Made by a program: the position numbers and the translations under genes. Below the pieces are notes generated by a model. That model did not search any database and was not told where the DNA came from. It saw only the letters and a program-made list of their open reading frames with translations. A stretch of DNA of 64,000 bases from Bacteroides acidifaciens (GTDB lineage: Bacteria; Bacteroidota; Bacteroidia; Bacteroidales; Bacteroidaceae), in NCBI RefSeq assembly GCF_024623065.1, contig NZ_JANJZR010000009.1, forward strand, positions 1 through 64,000, written 5' to 3'. The first letter of the stretch is position 1; each line of letters opens with the position of its first letter. Below, piece by piece: positions 25,101 through 33,576 of the stretch.

Positions 25101-27619
25101 GGCATCTTCTCGAACGTATCAAAGAAAGAACTTATATCCAAACCGATAGCTATTTTCTGCGCATCACTCAAATTGTCCAAATCCCAGCCGGCAGCTTCCA
25201 GTCTCGACTTGTACCCAGATAGGAAGTCCTTCATATCCGGCAATACATCTTCCATATAAATACGCTTAGAATTTTTCCACGCTTTCCGCAATTGAAAAAT
25301 ATCATCTCTATATCCTCCAGTGAAAGGCAACTCATTATTCAGGCTGGCCAACGCTTTAGGGTATTCTTTGAGAATGGAAAGCTGCTCTTTCAACGGTTTA
25401 CCCGAAGCTGCTTTAGCAAAATCATCATGTTTGGTTATAACTTTCTGCATGGCGGTAGAATACTCGATATAGCTGCTTGACATGCGACCAATAATCTTAT
25501 TTACCCGTTCCTCCGCTTTGATGTAGTCATTGATATTTTCAAGAAAGCTGTCATCAAAATAACCGTCAGTCGCTTCATTGGCATGTTCAGAAGTACCTCT
25601 TATGTCGTTCAACAGTCTATAAGCCTCTTTTGTATCATTCAAAGCATTCCGAAGCAATATATATTGTTCTGCAAGGCTTTTAACTGTATTTCCTTCATCA
25701 TCAGTCTTAAACGTTTCATTAAAAGTATCTGCCCAAATCGGAGAATAATCCTTTAATGCTGTTTTCATTTCTTCAATGGAAGAAATCAGTGAGGCATCAT
25801 TCGCCTTAAAAGGATCAACATCAGCAAATTTTTGAGCTTCTTTCGTTAAATTCTTGAAACCGTCTTGTGCTCTCGTTGTCAATTCGGAAATACGCTCGTT
25901 CATTTCGTCAGCCTTTTGCCCGGACTTATACCATAATTCAGCAATGGCAGTAAGCCCAGTAAACAGAAGCATGTATGGATTAAAAAGCAAACCTTTTAAT
26001 GCAACTCCTACTTGTTTTATACCATAACCCAATGAGATCATGGCTACACGCCATTTACTTGTTGAAAGTGCAGCTGACATTTCAGCACGAGATATACCAA
26101 GTACCTGCACAATATGGCCGACTTGTCCTGATTTCAATTTTCCAAGTGCCATTAACCGCAAGGCATACTCCTTAGTTAAAGCTCCACTACTTGCCAACGC
26201 TTTCCAATCTGCGGTTGTCATGGTATTACTTGAAGCTATAAGTCCTTTTTCCGCATTTGTAAGTGTACGATAACTGGATGCGACAACAAGATTGGCTGCT
26301 GCCTTTTGCTTGGCAGCAAGCGTACTTTTTATAAGAGCTGCACTTTCATTCCCAATCAAGCGGTTTGCACCAAATGTCGCTACCTTATATACTCCAAAGG
26401 CTCCAATGGCAGCTTCGATAGCCGGTACAACTTCTTTCCAATTTTGTGCAAGGGTGGTAAGGCTTTCGGCAGTCCATTTCAATGTACTACCCATTGACTC
26501 CGCAATATCACCAAGCATAATGTCAATCGCATCAGCCAAGTTCTTCCATTTGGACTTAACTGATTCTGAAAGAACTTCCTGCATGTTATTAAACATGCCA
26601 CCATCATCCGTAAGTTCCCAAAGAACATCTTTTACATCCTCAAACGTAACCTTCTTTTTCGAGATCATATCAAGCACTTCACCGGCACTGACAATGCGGC
26701 CTTCCAACTTGCTGAATCGCTCGGCCAGTTTATCCACCATAGGAATGTTCGCTTCCGTCAATTGTCGTAATTCCGTTCCTTTCAAGAATTTAGCAGCCTT
26801 TATCTGACCGTAGGCCAATATGATACGCCCCATATCAACACCTACACCGGCTGATATATCAGCCAGCCTTTTCATGGTATCATACAATTCATTGTATGGT
26901 ATAGAATATGCGGAAAGTTGCTTGGCATACTGATTCAAATCCATAATCCCGAATGGAGAAGCAACAGCCAGTTTCTTAATTTGATTGAATATGGTTGTAG
27001 CTTTGCCTTCATCTTGCAGAATAGAGGCCATTGCAATTTTCTGATTTTCCAACTCACCACCAATATCAACCACTGCACGCAAAAAGTTCTGTGCTGCATA
27101 AATGGAGTATAGCCCCAAAAATTCATTTCTTAATTGTCCGACAATACTCAATTGACTGTTCATTGCTCCATTCATATTGAGAGTGGCTGTCATGTGCCGT
27201 CTTGCTGCATTGGCTGATCTCTCACGGGCATTAGCCAAATCCAGTTCCGCTTTGGCGGCACGGGCGGCTCTTTGTCGCGCAAGCTCACGTGCGGCTGCGG
27301 CAGAAGCTTCCGCTTTGGTTTGAATGGCTGCGGCTTTGGCGGCGCGTAAATCACTTGCTGTAAAGTTTGTATTCAACCCGGCGGCTTGCAAGGCGGCACG
27401 AACAGCTTGTGTAGTACTGGCCTTATCCACTACCACATTGATCTTAAACTTCTCACTTTGAAGCAAAGTCTTCATATCACCAACCAACTTCTTCTTGTCA
27501 AAACCCACATCAAGTTTTGCCTGCAAGTCTTTGGTGATTTCCGCTTTCAATTTTTTACGTTGTTCCGCTGTCTTATCACGGAATAAAATATCGAAGTAAA
27601 GGTTTCCAAGATCAGCCAT
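22139..27619 (-). CDS. Tail tape measure protein
   Basis: A 1826-residue protein, by far the largest in the window and typical of a siphovirus tape measure; by the usual length rule it implies a long tail. A tape-measure N-terminal domain lies at about 170-380 (IKKLAVASPFGIMDLNQYAK, then FLKGTELRQLTEANIPMV). Hydrophobic segments occur near 540-570 and in the Gly/Ala-rich region GFAKGGIVGGIAAAAGEAVN. Long coiled coils fill the rest. It immediately follows the tail assembly chaperone genes, as expected. Confidence 0.93.
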   Translation of the reverse strand: MADLGNLYFDILFRDKTAEQRKKLKAEITKDLQAKLDVGFDKKKLVGDMKTLLQSEKFKINVVVDKASTTQAVRAALQAAGLNTNFTASDLRAAKAAAIQTKAEASAAAARELARQRAARAAKAELDLANARERSANAARRHMTATLNMNGAMNSQLSIVGQLRNEFLGLYSIYAAQNFLRAVVDIGGELENQKIAMASILQDEGKATTIFNQIKKLAVASPFGIMDLNQYAKQLSAYSIPYNELYDTMKRLADISAGVGVDMGRIILAYGQIKAAKFLKGTELRQLTEANIPMVDKLAERFSKLEGRIVSAGEVLDMISKKKVTFEDVKDVLWELTDDGGMFNNMQEVLSESVKSKWKNLADAIDIMLGDIAESMGSTLKWTAESLTTLAQNWKEVVPAIEAAIGAFGVYKVATFGANRLIGNESAALIKSTLAAKQKAAANLVVASSYRTLTNAEKGLIASSNTMTTADWKALASSGALTKEYALRLMALGKLKSGQVGHIVQVLGISRAEMSAALSTSKWRVAMISLGYGIKQVGVALKGLLFNPYMLLFTGLTAIAELWYKSGQKADEMNERISELTTRAQDGFKNLTKEAQKFADVDPFKANDASLISSIEEMKTALKDYSPIWADTFNETFKTDDEGNTVKSLAEQYILLRNALNDTKEAYRLLNDIRGTSEHANEATDGYFDDSFLENINDYIKAEERVNKIIGRMSSSYIEYSTAMQKVITKHDDFAKAASGKPLKEQLSILKEYPKALASLNNELPFTGGYRDDIFQLRKAWKNSKRIYMEDVLPDMKDFLSGYKSRLEAAGWDLDNLSDAQKIAIGLDISSFFDTFEKMPKYMRDFFNEKTLEEEFNIKINAEYTETSQSFSDLQKKFNEATDGQFEAQIKVSTDSEKIIEGIQKAYKEAKETTNQLKPVLIKAGIDLSGIGAINLSKLPDWQKQIVSDYKKAFDIMQAGEKGAKEIGFSLTDPSKDKSKKDAFAERLKERVNLLKEAYSEYKKWTDIVGKGEAANKVKGSGIFDSLFKGKEPVDISNYRDELNKILNQLDDKTKERRELKVSIRKVLLDIDANAMKEASDKATKELERYVSDVSKKWDIYKQLINAGASKKDASLYAFGALSEYEKKSEELAEKVTKKMKDKGVYIPLTFTEQKATESLGGKDSVLYKQFFSAWKEAKDAIEKDSLEVKLKEVIALNKYKSIAEKIRDLSEKYAPLTGTFIGENSELIGNVEGMTPGQKALFTEYKEELAKLRGQLLELLPVWEQIFGDQTYKSYGQIQQASDYAQQIIDNASVTKNKNGKPTAFTSWYLDENGKRIDVSGEYSQIEKLKKAIQDLYKAGLQKNPFATLIKNVRSLFSSGDKDEKGTIEKIAAIGESAAESADLVGNFAGQMSSMFDALGNEGMADTMGNVQDAMSSISNIGQGFAKGGIVGGIAAAAGEAVNWIGKIAQAHDKKLDKAIEKSKLRAQQLQYIYEQIDGILERFLGSGTELKLVDAENDRTRLNQLNNQIEAIRNKGKINIFDLMSLQKYKQEAEKLQKRVSAYDEGGAYGYQRALMQEQLSELEKQRQAEIDKKKTDDSKVADYENQIAEMKQQIKDFAEETAESLYGINLKDWASQLGDALYEAWQKGEDGAEAFKNKVADIMGDVMNSILKISILEPAMQQLQKMLFGEDGMSGYFGKDFSLDERELESIADYLMGVSEKTDDYYSMLDKLNNYMEKKYGISMKEEEEENGSGLSKGIQNVTENTANLLASYINAIRADVSVKREYVRRLVEELFPAYNVIAQAQLRQLTMIQINTAKNVEFVEEIRDILHRNINGVNKFNV

Positions 27620-27636
27620 ATATTATTGTGTTTGTA

Positions 27637-28058
27637 TTACTTATAATCATTGATATTAATTGCTGTTTCTCCATTGCCATACTTGTCTTTCCAGCGTTTG
27701 GCAGCATCCTCTATATCACTTACGGAAGGGGATTTGAAGTTTTTTGTATCGTGTTTCTTTCCCTTGCTGTCTTTGTCACAATCTGTAACCACAATAGACA
27801 CATCCATTGCCAACAATTCAATTTGTGCATTTGTAAGTACCCAATAAATACCAAACAAAGGTTTACTTATTGGAATCCCAAATAGTCTCAAAGGCTCTGT
27901 CAACCACGGATAGGACTTGCCTATTTCCCACGTTTGTCCGTAGCTGGTTCGTGAAGGATATGCTCTGCTTCCTCTTTTGTCATTGTCATCATCGTGTCCT
28001 TCATCGCGGTCAGATATATGGTAGCTGTCAAGTAATCTTCCACTGGAATTTTTTTTTT
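27637..28058 (-). CDS. Tail assembly chaperone extension (T part of a G-T fusion) made by -1 frameshift
   Basis: This frame is open from about 28080 to the stop at 27637. No ATG lies near its beginning; the first start-like codon is a TTG at 27903. It continues the upstream chaperone gene if ribosomes slip -1 at the A10 run (28049-28058), giving a fusion of 247 residues. Its sequence runs NSSGRLLDSYHISDRDEG and later PWLTEPLRLFGIPISKPLFG. G and G-T proteins load the tape measure in many siphoviruses, always immediately upstream of it, as here. Independent translation from TTG 27903 (88 residues) is the alternative. Confidence 0.7.
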
Positions 28059-28379
28059 GCCGACAGCTATAACCTTCATCAGCTCATGATCTCCATATTG
28101 TTTGATATAAAAGAACCAACGCCACAAAAAGGGATAGAGGAACTTGATTTTCCAATATCCATTCAAAATGATAGCGGCTGCACATTGGCAGCTGATCTTA
28201 TCATCATTCCCTGATTTCTGCATCGTACTGGTGAATTTGCGTATAGTCCCTCTTTTCAGCCACGAAATACCATATTTCTTCCCCCTGACTTCCACATAAT
28301 CCACACTGTCTTCCATCACATCATTCAATAATCTCTCATCCTCTGGCTTAGGAAGTGTTATATCATTTTCTTTTGTCAT
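27921..28379 (-). CDS. Tail assembly chaperone (G part)
   Basis: A 152-residue protein (MTKENDITLPKPEDERLLND) between the tail tube gene and the tape measure. It is the expected zero-frame product of the chaperone pair. It contains a VDYVEVRGKKYGISWLKRGT segment. The A10 slippery run lies at codons about 108-111, and most of the remaining zero-frame sequence overlaps the -1 extension. Confidence 0.75.
   Translation of the reverse strand: MTKENDITLPKPEDERLLNDVMEDSVDYVEVRGKKYGISWLKRGTIRKFTSTMQKSGNDDKISCQCAAAIILNGYWKIKFLYPFLWRWFFYIKQYGDHELMKVIAVGKKKIPVEDYLTATIYLTAMKDTMMTMTKEEAEHILHEPATDKRGK
28049..28058 (-). promoter_or_regulatory. A10 slippery run for programmed -1 frameshift
   Basis: On the coding strand ten A follow GGC and precede TTCC, so tRNA-Lys can re-pair after a one-base slip. 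The -1 frame is closed by TGA about 25 nt upstream and open down to the T-part stop, which confines the shift to a window containing this run. Confidence 0.7.
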
Positions 28380-28399
28380 ATTTTATTGTGTTTTATACG

Positions 28400-28438
28400 A
28401 AAAAAGGTGGTGGCCGGTATCAAGTAGCTCACCACCTT
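28400..28438 (-). terminator. Hairpin plus U-run after the tail tube gene
   Basis: On the minus strand AAGGTGGTG and CACCACCTT (arms 28438-28430 and 28412-28404) form a 9-bp stem followed by TTTTTT. It lies between the abundant tail tube gene and the chaperone gene, about 20 nt before the latter's ATG. A partial terminator here would lower downstream expression. Confidence 0.75.
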
Positions 28439-28471
28439 TTCATTGATATGAATTTTGCAAAGTGTCACATT

Positions 28472-29044
28472 CTAATCACTTGCACCGGGTGCCTTTTTAC
28501 GTAAAATATAGATGGAAGCACCCTTAGCATCGTTCAATGGAGAAACAGATACATTAAAGTACCCCGGCTTGTCCTGCTCGCTGACAAGGTTGCTATATCC
28601 CTCAATATTCGGTAAAAACAAGGCTGTTTGACGGTCTTCACTACGCATGAAGAGGCCTCCGGTTACTTTCTTCGGCTCGATATTGTAACCTTCACCCTCA
28701 TAAGTTTCGCCATCAATGGTAGCAGTCATAGTCACTGTTTCCGCTTTCTTGTTCAGTAACAAGTCATTGATCTTTCCTGCCACGGAAGGCACTTGAAACT
28801 GAATATCAGAATCTCCGGCATTAGCAACGGAAGTCCAAGTGGCTCCGGTTGTCAATTTGATCTTGGAAATATCGGCTGCTCCGGTATCAAATGTTACTCC
28901 ATCAGAGAGTACCGGCAGCTCCATATCAAAAGCCGCTAAAGTTGCGAGGTCACTATTGACTTGGGACACATAATAGACCTCCTTCATCTGATTGAAGAGT
29001 ACCTTTAACTCTTCCAGTTTGGTAGTAATAGAAATCTCTGCCAT
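28472..29044 (-). CDS. Major tail tube protein
   Basis: A 190-residue beta-rich protein in the tail tube position: after the tail terminator gene and before the chaperones. Segments such as VTMTATIDGETYEGEGYNIE and GYFNVSVSPLNDAKGASIYI fit the tube fold. A terminator-like hairpin directly follows it, as for many abundant structural genes. Confidence 0.75.
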   Translation of the reverse strand: MAEISITTKLEELKVLFNQMKEVYYVSQVNSDLATLAAFDMELPVLSDGVTFDTGAADISKIKLTTGATWTSVANAGDSDIQFQVPSVAGKINDLLLNKKAETVTMTATIDGETYEGEGYNIEPKKVTGGLFMRSEDRQTALFLPNIEGYSNLVSEQDKPGYFNVSVSPLNDAKGASIYILRKKAPGASD

Positions 29045-29068
29045 AATCGTATTTTTTTTAAGTTTGTG

Positions 29069-29461
29069 TCATTTGTTTATTATTAGCTTCGCTTGTATTA
29101 TTAAGGAATGAAAACCGAGTCCGTCATTTCCTCCGGGAAGTAATCGTGGACTTACAGCTGAAAACAATTCCGTCACTATTGGAAATTTTGAAACCACTTC
29201 CATTTGCATTTCATCTAAACGGACTGTATTCTCAATACCATTTGAGCGATCATGCGCAAAAACGTTAATCTGACAGTAAGTGTCTTGGTAGGTACTTCCT
29301 TTATCTTGGATAGTTTGTGGCAGTCGGATAACAATAAAGTCCTTCATTGCCTTTTGTTCAGCAGCCGGACGATCCGTTATAAAAACTTTTTCACCAATGC
29401 CGGTTACTGCATCAGCGATTTGTTTTAATATATCCATACGTCTATAAACTATCCGTCCCAT
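29069..29461 (-). CDS. Putative tail terminator protein
   Basis: A 130-residue protein between the gp10-like gene and the tail tube gene, the usual place of the tail terminator that caps tube polymerisation. Features: KAMKDFIVIRLPQTIQDKGS and CQINVFAHDRSNG. Its start overlaps the previous stop by 1 nt. ATG at 29437 (MDILKQIADAV) is an alternative start. Confidence 0.6.
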   Translation of the reverse strand: MGRIVYRRMDILKQIADAVTGIGEKVFITDRPAAEQKAMKDFIVIRLPQTIQDKGSTYQDTYCQINVFAHDRSNGIENTVRLDEMQMEVVSKFPIVTELFSAVSPRLLPGGNDGLGFHSLIIQAKLIINK

Positions 29462-29991
29462 TATCTCATTGGTTTAAAGTTCTTGAACAATGTGTTTTGT
29501 GCCCTTTGAAATATTCCGGTCAGAACATCTGCATTCAGCACATTCTCCAAATAGGTTGAATATTCAGTACCCGTACACATTACTATCTCAAACCCTTTAC
29601 GTGATTCTGACTTATATTTTTTCAAGAAATCAAAGGAGAATGCTTCACCATACCCCTTATCAGTTTCCACCGTTCCGGTAAAACGTCTGCTCTGATTATC
29701 ATAACTGACACCTACAAATGTTTCACCTTTAGTCAGCTTCACTCTCACCGGCTGTTTCATTGAATCACCACTACAAACGAAATAGGAAAATCTACCGTCC
29801 ATGAATAATCCGCACGCATAACTGGTTATTGTATTACCCGTAAGATTCTGAAAGCCGGACTTATTATCAAGTGCATCTTGGATAAGGTCTTCACAACATT
29901 TAATCAAGACATCAAAGATATATCCTGAAACAAGTTCCTTTGCTTTTTTCATTCCTTCGTCAAACAATATGTCATTACTCCGGTTATCCAT
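29461..29991 (-). CDS. HK97 gp10-like head-tail protein
   Basis: A 176-residue protein third after the capsid module. An N-terminal helix (KKAKELVSGYIFDVLIKCCE) and a beta-rich remainder with KLTKGETFVGVSYDNQSRR fit the gp10-like neck family. Assigned mainly by gene order. Confidence 0.55.
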   Translation of the reverse strand: MDNRSNDILFDEGMKKAKELVSGYIFDVLIKCCEDLIQDALDNKSGFQNLTGNTITSYACGLFMDGRFSYFVCSGDSMKQPVRVKLTKGETFVGVSYDNQSRRFTGTVETDKGYGEAFSFDFLKKYKSESRKGFEIVMCTGTEYSTYLENVLNADVLTGIFQRAQNTLFKNFKPMR

Positions 29992-29994
29992 AGG

Positions 29995-30324
29995 TTAATT
30001 CTTTGCAAGATTGAAATACACAGTTGTTCCCAAATTTCCAGCATAGCTATCAGTAACCATACATTGAGTGAAAGTGCCTTGTCTGTCCGTAACATCTATT
30101 AAATCACCGGCCAATATTCCTTCAACAATTCCGGGAAGGCTCAACAGATAATCGCTTTTTATCACATTATTAGTTTTGAATGTTCTCAAATTTGTACTAC
30201 CTTCCTTTCGGCATATACCTTCATATAAGATCATTTTCTTACCATCACTGAAAGAATCCTCACCTATAATTCGGTAAACAGTACATTTGTGCGGATGCCG
30301 TGGATTGTTCACTTTCATACTCAA
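29995..30324 (-). CDS. Putative head-tail stopper
   Basis: A 109-residue, beta-rich protein (CTVYRIIGEDSFSDGKK, then GILAGDLIDVTDRQGTFTQ), typical of SPP1 gp16-like head-closure proteins by size and position. It overlaps the adaptor gene upstream by 4 nt. Confidence 0.6.
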   Translation of the reverse strand: MSMKVNNPRHPHKCTVYRIIGEDSFSDGKKMILYEGICRKEGSTNLRTFKTNNVIKSDYLLSLPGIVEGILAGDLIDVTDRQGTFTQCMVTDSYAGNLGTTVYFNLAKN

Positions 30325-30695
30325 AAATTGACAATTCTGATTTTACTACCCTTTACAACTTCTTCATCCCATTTTTCATACAGTTCTTTCGCCATTTCAC
30401 GTAGTTGTCGCTTGTCGTATGCACTGGTCTGCCAACCCCCTTCCTTATGTTTCCATCCCCCGTCACTGTCTTCGGTATCATTCTTACTGCTTGGAGTGCT
30501 TGCACACCACATGTAAATATCGGCAGTGGCAAGATCAAGCTGTCTTTCAGTCAGTTCACTTACCATTGTTCCAAAAGCGATTTTCCGCTTGACAAGAACC
30601 CTTTTGAGGGCGTTATCCGCTATTTCATAAGCGGTTGCGCCACTCAAAAAGTCCTCAATGGTCATATCTTCCGTATGAAAAAGTTCCTCACTCAT
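30321..30695 (-). CDS. Putative head-tail adaptor
   Basis: A 124-residue helical protein directly after the major capsid gene, as for HK97 gp6-like adaptors. Helical segments include ELTERQLDLATADIYMWC and KRQLREMAKELYEKWDEEV. Assignment is by gene order and helical content. Confidence 0.6.
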   Translation of the reverse strand: MSEELFHTEDMTIEDFLSGATAYEIADNALKRVLVKRKIAFGTMVSELTERQLDLATADIYMWCASTPSSKNDTEDSDGGWKHKEGGWQTSAYDKRQLREMAKELYEKWDEEVVKGSKIRIVNF

Positions 30696-30714
30696 TCTTG
30701 CATGAAGTTAAGAC

Positions 30715-31908
30715 TTACACGGTCACAGTAGAGATAAACATATACTGCGGCATTCTCGGTACACACATTTGGGCGGCTTCACTTTCAATATAGATTGAAT
30801 GAGTTTCAGGATTGGCTCTCTGTGTCAGTTTCAAACGTCCACCGTCATAAGAGGCGACCTTGTTTGCCTCATAACCCAAAGTCAAAGGCTCCACACCTTG
30901 AATTGTACCAATCTGACCTACCGGTATAAAGGCAATATTGGTAGCCTTGAAGTTCTCCACTTGTTCAGTGATAAGATCAGGCTGTCCGTCCGCATCCTTA
31001 CCGGGTTTGTCAACAAAAGCATAGCTGTCACGTGGTACGATTTCATCTACCTTAACCAGTTTTTTGAAAATGGCTTTCAGGCGGTCTTCATCTTCATTCT
31101 GTGCATTGGCAATAACCGTACTATCATCCGTTACAGTCGGATAGAGGGAATGACCGATACGTTTAAGAACTGCGGTATGAGTCATTAAATCATCCCACAA
31201 GTCCTGCGCCAGCTCCATCCTGATCTTGCCTAAATAATGATATTTACGGCGAATCTCTTTCACTCTGTTCTTTATATCCATAATCGGATCAGAGGCAGAG
31301 CCTTGATTTGCCGGAATATGTTCATCCTTAGTCCACCAACGGCTTGTACCGGTCAATACTTGATAATGGTTTTCAGGGATATTAAAATCAATAGTGATAC
31401 CTTTCAAGCCACGTGGGTTGTTATCAGTATCAATAGTGAACTTACCCGTGGAAACAATTCTCATTCGCTGGTGAGTAAGCGCATTGTAATACGATCCGAT
31501 AAGACCGTCAGCACTTTCATCAAGCAAGCCCAAGAATACATTCTGCATCTCTTCCGTCAATGCGGACATGCCTACCCGTTGCAACAGTTGTAATTGTTGT
31601 CTTACAGTCACACGGTTCAAACGATAGAACTTCTTTTGAGTCGGGATGTTACCCGTCCGTCCTTCGAGTTCTCCCAATGCAGCTTCATAGCCCGGACTTT
31701 CCGGATCAACGTAAGCTGGCAGCGTTTTCACGCCGAGGCTCGTAATAAGCTGGGAGAAAGTATAATCCAACTTGGTTGCTTCAAATTCAAAACCATCAAT
31801 TTGGAGAAGGTCATACTTCTCCTTGTAACGGTCAATAAATTCTTGCCAAGTGTCCCCACCAAGCCCATATTCGATAACCCTGTACAAATCAATAGGAAGT
31901 GTATTCAT
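30715..31908 (-). CDS. Major capsid protein
   Basis: A 397-residue protein in the capsid position, after scaffold-like and decoration-like genes and before the connectors. Segments GTSRWWTKDEHIPANQGSA and PMDIKNR-like region (SDPIMDIKNRVKEIRRKYHY) match the gpE-type major capsid family, which keeps a conserved D-I/L-x-x-W/I strand region. The N-terminal GYEAALGELEGRTGNIPTQK would be the flexible arm. It forms the icosahedral shell. Confidence 0.8.
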   Translation of the reverse strand: MNTLPIDLYRVIEYGLGGDTWQEFIDRYKEKYDLLQIDGFEFEATKLDYTFSQLITSLGVKTLPAYVDPESPGYEAALGELEGRTGNIPTQKKFYRLNRVTVRQQLQLLQRVGMSALTEEMQNVFLGLLDESADGLIGSYYNALTHQRMRIVSTGKFTIDTDNNPRGLKGITIDFNIPENHYQVLTGTSRWWTKDEHIPANQGSASDPIMDIKNRVKEIRRKYHYLGKIRMELAQDLWDDLMTHTAVLKRIGHSLYPTVTDDSTVIANAQNEDEDRLKAIFKKLVKVDEIVPRDSYAFVDKPGKDADGQPDLITEQVENFKATNIAFIPVGQIGTIQGVEPLTLGYEANKVASYDGGRLKLTQRANPETHSIYIESEAAQMCVPRMPQYMFISTVTV

Positions 31909-31945
31909 ACAATTGTCGTGTTTTAAATGTTATCTTCAAATTCTT

Positions 31946-32353
31946 CTACTGCACCCATACAATTTGAGGAAGTGTAGTAATCTTTTGCAGGATAGCAACC
32001 ACTTCTTCGTCAAACATGTACTGATAAATCTCTCCGGCATAGACTACTGTCCCACTGGCCTTCGTGTTTTCACTGGCTACAAGAACATCTTCTTGCAAAT
32101 AGCCATTAATACCAAGAGTGGTAATATCTGATTCAGCCGCCTTGATCTGTGCGTCCGTATAAGCGGTGAATGTCTTACCTGAAAGATCAAACTTCACAGC
32201 TGTACCGGCAGGAATTTTGCCAACCGCAACCCAATCGGAAATGTTGCTCACCATACCACCGCCCGGATAACGGTGACGGATTTCACGCCACACTTTACGG
32301 GCATGTCCGTATTTCATGGTGTTCACATCAAACGTGTTACCCATCGTTCCCAT
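31946..32353 (-). CDS. Putative capsid decoration protein
   Basis: A 135-residue beta-rich protein (VGKIPAGTAVKFDLSGKTFT, then NGYLQEDVLVASEN) just before the capsid gene. The motif of an entry for each new value, then a turn, resembles gpD-like head decoration proteins. Name given from position and fold impression. Confidence 0.6.
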   Translation of the reverse strand: MGTMGNTFDVNTMKYGHARKVWREIRHRYPGGGMVSNISDWVAVGKIPAGTAVKFDLSGKTFTAYTDAQIKAAESDITTLGINGYLQEDVLVASENTKASGTVVYAGEIYQYMFDEEVVAILQKITTLPQIVWVQ

Positions 32354-32380
32354 ACATTTACTGTTTTAGAGTTAATAATT

Positions 32381-33004
32381 TCAATTCTTCTTCCAGCCTT
32401 CCTTCTTGCCTTTACGTTCAAAGTATCTGCTGGCTGCATTGTGTTGTGTTCCACCTGAACCGTCAGAAGTTCTTGGGGCAGTGCCATATCCCCTGCACGC
32501 TTTATATTCTGCATCATATTTCGGCAGAAATTCAGAAACCAGTTCATCCACAGTTTTCTTGGTATCGAAAGTTACCCCTTGTAAGGTCTTGCTCAACACA
32601 TAATCATCATTCGCTTGCTTGGTCTTCATTGCAGCCGTAACCTTCTTTAGCAGGTCAGCTTGAACCTTTTTGCTGTCTTCTGCATCTAAACGTGCTTCCA
32701 ATTCTTTCAGCTTCTTCTCCAGTTCATCATCGTTTTTCGGTGGTACCGGTGGAGTTGGAGGTGTCGGGGGAGTCGGTTGGGGCTTATAGTTTTTCTTAAA
32801 GTCCTCAACTTTGGTTGCGACATCGTGGTTGTATTGCCCTTGCATCCCTTTCAGAAAACCCACTGCTTTGTTCCAATAAGCCTCGTCAGGCTCCGAACCT
32901 TCGGCTATGGGATTAAGTTCTACATACGTCTGTAATGTCTGCGGTGAAAAACTGGTTTCTCCAAGTTTCTCGCTTAATGTGGATAAGATTTTTTCTTGTT
33001 CCAT
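32381..33004 (-). CDS. Putative scaffold-like protein
   Basis: A 207-residue protein (MEQEKILSTLSEKLGETSF). It has a central Pro/Thr-rich linker (QPTPPTPPTPPVPPK) followed by a charged coiled coil (about 100-150) and a flexible basic end. This matches capsid scaffold proteins just upstream of decoration and capsid genes. A longer frame opens at 33064, but that start lies inside a terminator-like hairpin, so ATG 33004 is preferred. Confidence 0.6.
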   Translation of the reverse strand: MEQEKILSTLSEKLGETSFSPQTLQTYVELNPIAEGSEPDEAYWNKAVGFLKGMQGQYNHDVATKVEDFKKNYKPQPTPPTPPTPPVPPKNDDELEKKLKELEARLDAEDSKKVQADLLKKVTAAMKTKQANDDYVLSKTLQGVTFDTKKTVDELVSEFLPKYDAEYKACRGYGTAPRTSDGSGGTQHNAASRYFERKGKKEGWKKN

Positions 33005-33030
33005 CGTGTTTATTTTGTGTTTATGTTGAA

Positions 33031-33073
33031 TAAAAAAAGAGTCAGACAATGCTTTTTGCATCAATCTGACTCT
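33031..33073 (-). terminator. Terminator between tRNA array and capsid operon
   Basis: On the minus strand AGAGTCAGA (33073-33065) pairs with TCTGACTCT (33046-33038) and is followed by TTTTTTT. It follows the last tRNA gene and lies 27 nt before the scaffold-like gene. Confidence 0.8.
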
Positions 33074-33097
33074 TTGGTCTTATTTTTCATTTAATAG

Positions 33098-33179
33098 TGG
33101 GCAGTATTGGACTCGAACCAATGAAGACGAAAGCCAATAGATTTACAGTCTATCCCGTTTGCCACTTCGGTAACTACCC
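33098..33179 (-). tRNA. tRNA-Tyr (GTA)
   Basis: Cloverleaf with acceptor GGGTAGT/ACTGCCC, anticodon loop CTGTAAA and T-loop TTCGAGT. Variable arm is long, as in bacterial tRNA-Tyr. No CCA encoded. Confidence 0.9.
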
Positions 33180-33185
33180 GTTTTG

Positions 33186-33270
33186 CGGAAGCAGAAGGAT
33201 TCAAACCTCCGAAGCCTTTCAGCTTGCCTCTTTAGCAAAGAGGTGGTATCGTTCACTCACCCATACTTCC
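33186..33270 (-). tRNA. tRNA-Ser (GCT)
   Basis: Acceptor GGAAGTA/TGCTTCC, anticodon stem-loop CTCTTTGCTAAAGAG and a long variable arm, as in Ser tRNAs. Reads AGC/AGU. Confidence 0.85.
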
Positions 33271-33343
33271 AATATGCGGCCTACAAGACATCTCTGTGAA
33301 ACCACCGCATTTCCCTTGTACTTCGGACGTTATTCATTTTGTG
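33271..33343 (-). ncRNA. tRNA-sized spacer element A, predicted pseudoknot
   Basis: Not a tRNA: no anticodon arm or T-loop fits. Two 6-bp stems interleave: ATGCGG (33274-33279) with CCGCAT (33305-33310), and TACAAG (33282-33287) with CTTGTA (33315-33320). Other gaps in the array are mostly 5-7 nt. Confidence 0.4.
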
Positions 33344-33415
33344 TAGCGTATCAGAGAATCGAACTCTGGTTTCCACCGTGAAAAGGTGACGACCTAACCG
33401 TTAGTCGAATACGCC
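33344..33415 (-). tRNA. tRNA-Glu (TTC)
   Basis: Acceptor GGCGTAT/ATACGCT, anticodon loop TTTTCAC and T-loop TTCGATT. Reads GAA/GAG. Confidence 0.88.
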
Positions 33416-33420
33416 ATTTG

Positions 33421-33491
33421 TTGAGATACAAGGATTTGAACCTTGAATAGCAGAACCAAAATCTGCTGTGTTGCCATTACACCATATCTCA
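33421..33491 (-). tRNA. tRNA-Gln (TTG)
   Basis: Acceptor TGAGATA/TATCTCA, anticodon stem GCAGA/TCTGC with loop TTTTGGT, T-loop TTCAAAT. Reads CAA. Confidence 0.88.
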
Positions 33492-33496
33492 ATATG

Positions 33497-33569
33497 CGCG
33501 AAGAGAAGGACTCGAACCCCCGACAATCAGATTTGGAATCTGACGTTCTTCCAACTGAACTATCTCCGC
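33497..33569 (-). tRNA. tRNA-Trp (CCA)
   Basis: Acceptor GCGGAGA/TCTTCGC, anticodon stem TCAGA/TCTGA with loop TTCCAAA. Reads UGG; no suppressor anticodon. Confidence 0.88.
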
Positions 33570-33576
33570 TTCATTG

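Noticed and set aside
33097..33381. Protein-coding ORF across the tRNA genes
   Set aside because: It is on the opposite strand to well-formed tRNA cloverleaves and has no family features.
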